Shown here one piece after another: positions 4,005 through 6,623 of a DNA stretch of 6,623 nucleotides; the first letter of the stretch is position 1; each line of letters begins with the position of its first letter. The stretch comes from an uncultured Eubacteriales bacterium (GTDB lineage Bacteria; Bacillota; Clostridia; Oscillospirales; Oscillospiraceae), in assembly GCA_900550615.1 (NCBI GenBank), contig URSX01000088.1:1-6623 (forward strand). Direction: 5' to 3'. A model generated the notes under the pieces. It did no database searches and was not told the origin of the DNA. It saw only the letters and a program-made list of their open reading frames with translations. The translations under genes and the position numbers were made by a program.

Positions 4005-6490
4005 TATTCCTCCGCCGTTTCGGCCTGCTCCTCCGGGTCAGCCAGGGCCATGGAGATGACCCGGTCGCCTTCGGTCTTAAAGCGCATGACGATAACGCCC
4101 TGGGTGGCACGGCCCGCCACGCGGATGTTCTGCACCGGGGTGCGGATGAGGATACCGCTCTCTGTCACCAGCAGCAGATCCTCCGTGCCGTCCACCACCT
4201 TGATGCCCACAATGGGACCGGTCTTCTCCGTGACCATATAGTTGCGGATGCCCAGGCCGCCGCGGCTGGTGATTCGGTACTCCTCCACAGGGGTGCGCTT
4301 GCCGTAGCCGCGCTCGGTGATGGTGAGGACCGTCTTGCCCGGCTCGGCCTTGGAGGCTCCCACCACATAGTCGCCCTCCCGGAGCCGGATACCACGCACG
4401 CCCACAGCCGTGCGCCCCATGGGACGTACATCGCTCTCGTGGAAGCGTACCGCCTGGCCGTCGTGGGTGGCGATGAGGATATCCTGCTCGCCGTCGGTCT
4501 CCTTCACGCTGATCAGCTGGTCGTCCTCGTCCAGGGTCAGGGCGCGGATACCGCTCTGTCGGATGTTCTTCAGCTGTTCCACGGGCAGGCGCTTCACGGT
4601 GCCGTTTCTCGTGGTCATGAACAGGTACAGGGGCTTATCCTCCGTCTCACGGAAGTGGAGCATGGCCTGCACCTTTTCACCGGTCTCCACCTGAATGACA
4701 TTGACCATATTGATGCCCTTGGCGGTCTTACCGCTTTCGGGAATCTGATAGCCCTTCTTGCGGTAGACCTTGCCGGTGTCGGTGAAGAAGAGGATATAGT
4801 CATGGGTGGATGCGGTGAACACCGACACCACCTCGTCCTCCTCCCGGGTGGACATACCCTTCTTGCCCATGCCGCCCTTGCTCTGGGCGGCGTACTCGCT
4901 GACAGGGGTGCGCTTAATGTACCCGGCCTTGGTGAGGGTAAAGACGCACTGCTCCTCCTCGATGAGGTCCTCGATATCGATCTCGTCCTCCACATCCTGG
5001 ATCTCGGTCTTGCGCTCGTCGCCGAACTTCTCGGCCAGGGCGGACAGCTCCTCCTTGAGAATCTGCCGCACCAGGGCATCGTCGGACAGCACCCGGCGGA
5101 AATAGGCGATCTTCTCCTCCAGGTCGTCGTACTCCTTCTGCAGCTTCTCCCGGTCGAGGCCCTGGAGGGCCTTCAGGCGCATATCCAAAATGGCCTGGGC
5201 CTGAACCTGATCCAGCCCGAAGCGGGCCATCAGATTTTCCCGGGCATCGTCGTAGCTCTCTCGGATGATCTTGATAACCTCATCAATGTTGTCCTGGGCA
5301 ATGAGCAGGCCCTCCAGCAGATGGGCCCGCTCCAGGGCCTTGTTCAGGTCGAATTTTGTCCGGCGGATGATGATCTCTTCCTGGAAGTTCAGATACTCGT
5401 CAATAATATGCCGCAGGGACAGAATCTTCGGCTGGCGCTGGTTGTCCACCAGCGCCAGCATGTTGATGGCAAAAGTGGTCTGCAGCTGAGACTGAGCAAA
5501 CAGGCGATTGAGCACCACCTGGGGATTGGCGTCCCGCTTCAGCTCAATGACCATGCGCATGCCGTTGCGGTCGGACTCGTCCCGGATGTCGGAAATGCCG
5601 TCCAGGCGCTTGTCCTCCACCTGCTCGGCGATGTTCTTAATGAGCATCCGCTTGTTCACCTGGTAGGGCAGCTCCGTGATGACAATGCGGGTGCGGTCCT
5701 TGCCGAACTCCTCAAACTCGTGCCGGGCGCGGACCACCAGCCGGCCCCGGCCCGTGGCGTAGGCAGCGCGGATGCCGCTGCGGCCCATGATGATGCCCTT
5801 TGTGGGGAAATCAGGGCCCTTGATGTGCTCCATGAGGTCTGCCAGGGTGGCGTTGGGGTCGTCCAGCACGCAGATGCACGCGCCGATGACCTCCCGCAGG
5901 TTGTGGGGCGGAATATTGGTGGCCATACCCACGGCGATGCCGGAGGAGCCGTTCACCAGCAGGTTGGGAAAGCGCGCGGGCAGCACCCGGGGCTCTTTCC
6001 GGCTCTCGTCGAAGTTAGGGTCCCAGTCCACAGTGTCCTTTTCAATGTCCCGGAGCATCTCGTTGGAGATTTTGGAGAGTCTTGCCTCGGTGTAGCGGTA
6101 GGCGGCGGCGGGGTCGCCATCCACGGAGCCGAAGTTGCCGTGGCCGTCCACCAGCATATAGCGCATGGAAAAGTCCTGGGCCAGGCGCACCAGGGCGTCG
6201 TACACCGACGCATCGCCGTGGGGATGATACCGGCCCAGCACATCGCCCACGCAGGTGGCGGACTTCTTAAAGGGCCGGTCAGAGGTCAGATTGTCCTCGT
6301 ACATGGCGTAGAGGATACGCCGGTGGACGGGCTTCAGGCCGTCCCGCACGTCGGGCAGCGCCCGGCCCACGATAACGGACATGGCGTACTCGATGTACGA
6401 CTTCTCCATCTCCGGCACCAGGGGCGACTCCACAATGTGCTGCTGGGGATACCGGATCTCCTCCGGATCGTATTGGGGTTTTTTACTCAT
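4004..6490 (-). CDS. gyrA: DNA gyrase subunit A
   Basis: An 828-residue protein, the DNA-breaking and wrapping subunit of A2B2 gyrase, which introduces negative supercoils using ATP hydrolysed by GyrB. The N-terminal breakage-reunion domain opens with SYIEYAMSVIVGRALPDVRDG (31-51), KPVHRRIL (53-60) and the quinolone-determining region GRYHPHGDASVYDALVRLAQ (86-105). Catalytic Tyr133 is in AYRYTEARL. A coiled-coil arm (about 370-500) follows, then the six-bladed C-terminal wrapping domain (about 510-815) and a short acidic tail (DPEEQAETAEE). Position 94, equal to E. coli Ser83, is alanine; Asp98, equal to Asp87, is kept. The GyrA-box position reads QSKGGMG (536-542), a poor match to Q-R-R-G-G-K-G. 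N-terminal motifs and length fit GyrA rather than ParC. The ATG at 6490 has AAAGGAG 7 nt upstream. trmO follows with a one-base overlap. gyrB is not in the window. Confidence 0.95.
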   Translation of the reverse strand: MSKKPQYDPEEIRYPQQHIVESPLVPEMEKSYIEYAMSVIVGRALPDVRDGLKPVHRRILYAMYEDNLTSDRPFKKSATCVGDVLGRYHPHGDASVYDALVRLAQDFSMRYMLVDGHGNFGSVDGDPAAAYRYTEARLSKISNEMLRDIEKDTVDWDPNFDESRKEPRVLPARFPNLLVNGSSGIAVGMATNIPPHNLREVIGACICVLDDPNATLADLMEHIKGPDFPTKGIIMGRSGIRAAYATGRGRLVVRARHEFEEFGKDRTRIVITELPYQVNKRMLIKNIAEQVEDKRLDGISDIRDESDRNGMRMVIELKRDANPQVVLNRLFAQSQLQTTFAINMLALVDNQRQPKILSLRHIIDEYLNFQEEIIIRRTKFDLNKALERAHLLEGLLIAQDNIDEVIKIIRESYDDARENLMARFGLDQVQAQAILDMRLKALQGLDREKLQKEYDDLEEKIAYFRRVLSDDALVRQILKEELSALAEKFGDERKTEIQDVEDEIDIEDLIEEEQCVFTLTKAGYIKRTPVSEYAAQSKGGMGKKGMSTREEDEVVSVFTASTHDYILFFTDTGKVYRKKGYQIPESGKTAKGINMVNVIQVETGEKVQAMLHFRETEDKPLYLFMTTRNGTVKRLPVEQLKNIRQSGIRALTLDEDDQLISVKETDGEQDILIATHDGQAVRFHESDVRPMGRTAVGVRGIRLREGDYVVGASKAEPGKTVLTITERGYGKRTPVEEYRITSRGGLGIRNYMVTEKTGPIVGIKVVDGTEDLLLVTESGILIRTPVQNIRVAGRATQGVIVMRFKTEGDRVISMALADPEEQAETAEE

Positions 6491-6623
6491 ATCGTTTCTC
6501 CTTTGTGAAAGGATTGATTCATCGGATTTTATGGGATTGCGCAGGGCGAATGCGTGATAAAAAGTGCGGTAAAGCGGGGCGTCGGGGAGCGAACTGAGCG
6601 CTGCCAGTGGCAGAAGCAGCGAA
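6491..6623. other. gyrA upstream region with palindromic repeat sequence
   Basis: This is 133 nt of non-coding sequence before gyrA (read on the minus strand). The far end (about 6597-6620) contains the palindrome CTGCCA-G-TGGCAG with flanking CGCTG/CAGCG arms that could form a competing hairpin; it looks like part of an intergenic repeat or the terminator of the next gene to the right, cut by the window edge. A TAAAAT (5/6 -10) lies about 40 nt before the gyrA start on the minus strand but lacks a good -35, so I do not call a promoter. gyrB, often upstream of gyrA, is not visible. Confidence 0.4.

Noticed and set aside
4004..6490. Possibility that the gyrA-like gene is parC
   Set aside because: The degenerate GyrA box raises the question, but VGDVLGRYHPHGD, RLAQDF, the IEKDTVDW-PNFDESRKEP region and the 828-residue length fit clostridial GyrA better than ParC.
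4439..6508. 689-codon open frame on the plus strand inside gyrA
   Set aside because: It is antisense to an intact, strongly conserved gyrA. The translation is His/Leu/Val/Gly-rich with no recognisable domain, as expected for a codon-position artefact.

Overview
The window (about 60% G+C in its genes, more AT-rich between them) looks like a chromosomal segment of a Gram-positive gut anaerobe, most likely of the Oscillospiraceae (Flavonifractor/Lawsonibacter/Oscillibacter-like). The basis is the clostridial style of GyrA and TrmO, strong purine-rich Shine-Dalgarno sites, and G+C-rich palindromic intergenic repeats of a kind common in that group. The assignment is inference; no marker gene such as rRNA is present.

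Left part (1-1630). A 27-residue hydrophobic microprotein on the minus strand (151-234) has what looks like a complete transcription unit of its own: promoter, strong RBS and hairpin terminator. It is divergent from a LysR-type regulator (400-1284, plus strand). The intergenic region holds a perfect LysR-type operator, GCATAG-N7-CTATGC, lying over the regulator's own promoter, plus two further dyads near the microprotein promoter. This is the textbook layout for a regulator and its divergent target. Directly behind the regulator is a 50-codon ORF (1309-1461). It is best read as the two ends of a Dph6-like ATP pyrophosphatase ('diphthine--ammonia ligase' family) joined by an in-frame deletion at a repeated Cys-Gly coding sequence. 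Two hairpin terminators follow.

Middle and right part (1629-6490, all minus strand). These are housekeeping genes, read from the right: gyrA (DNA gyrase subunit A), trmO (tRNA A37 methyltransferase; start overlaps the gyrA stop by one base), a roughly 245-bp spacer containing three related palindromic repeat units, rnhA (RNase HI), a spacer with a strong hairpin terminator, and nadE (NH3-dependent NAD+ synthetase) with its own promoter. nadE converges on the regulator unit. The edges of the window (1-45 and about 6580-6623) carry further repeat-like palindromic sequence.

No mobile element, CRISPR array, tRNA or rRNA was found. The items most worth following up are the LysR-microprotein divergon, the deleted Dph6-like remnant, and two GyrA residue observations: alanine at the quinolone-contact position and a degenerate GyrA box.
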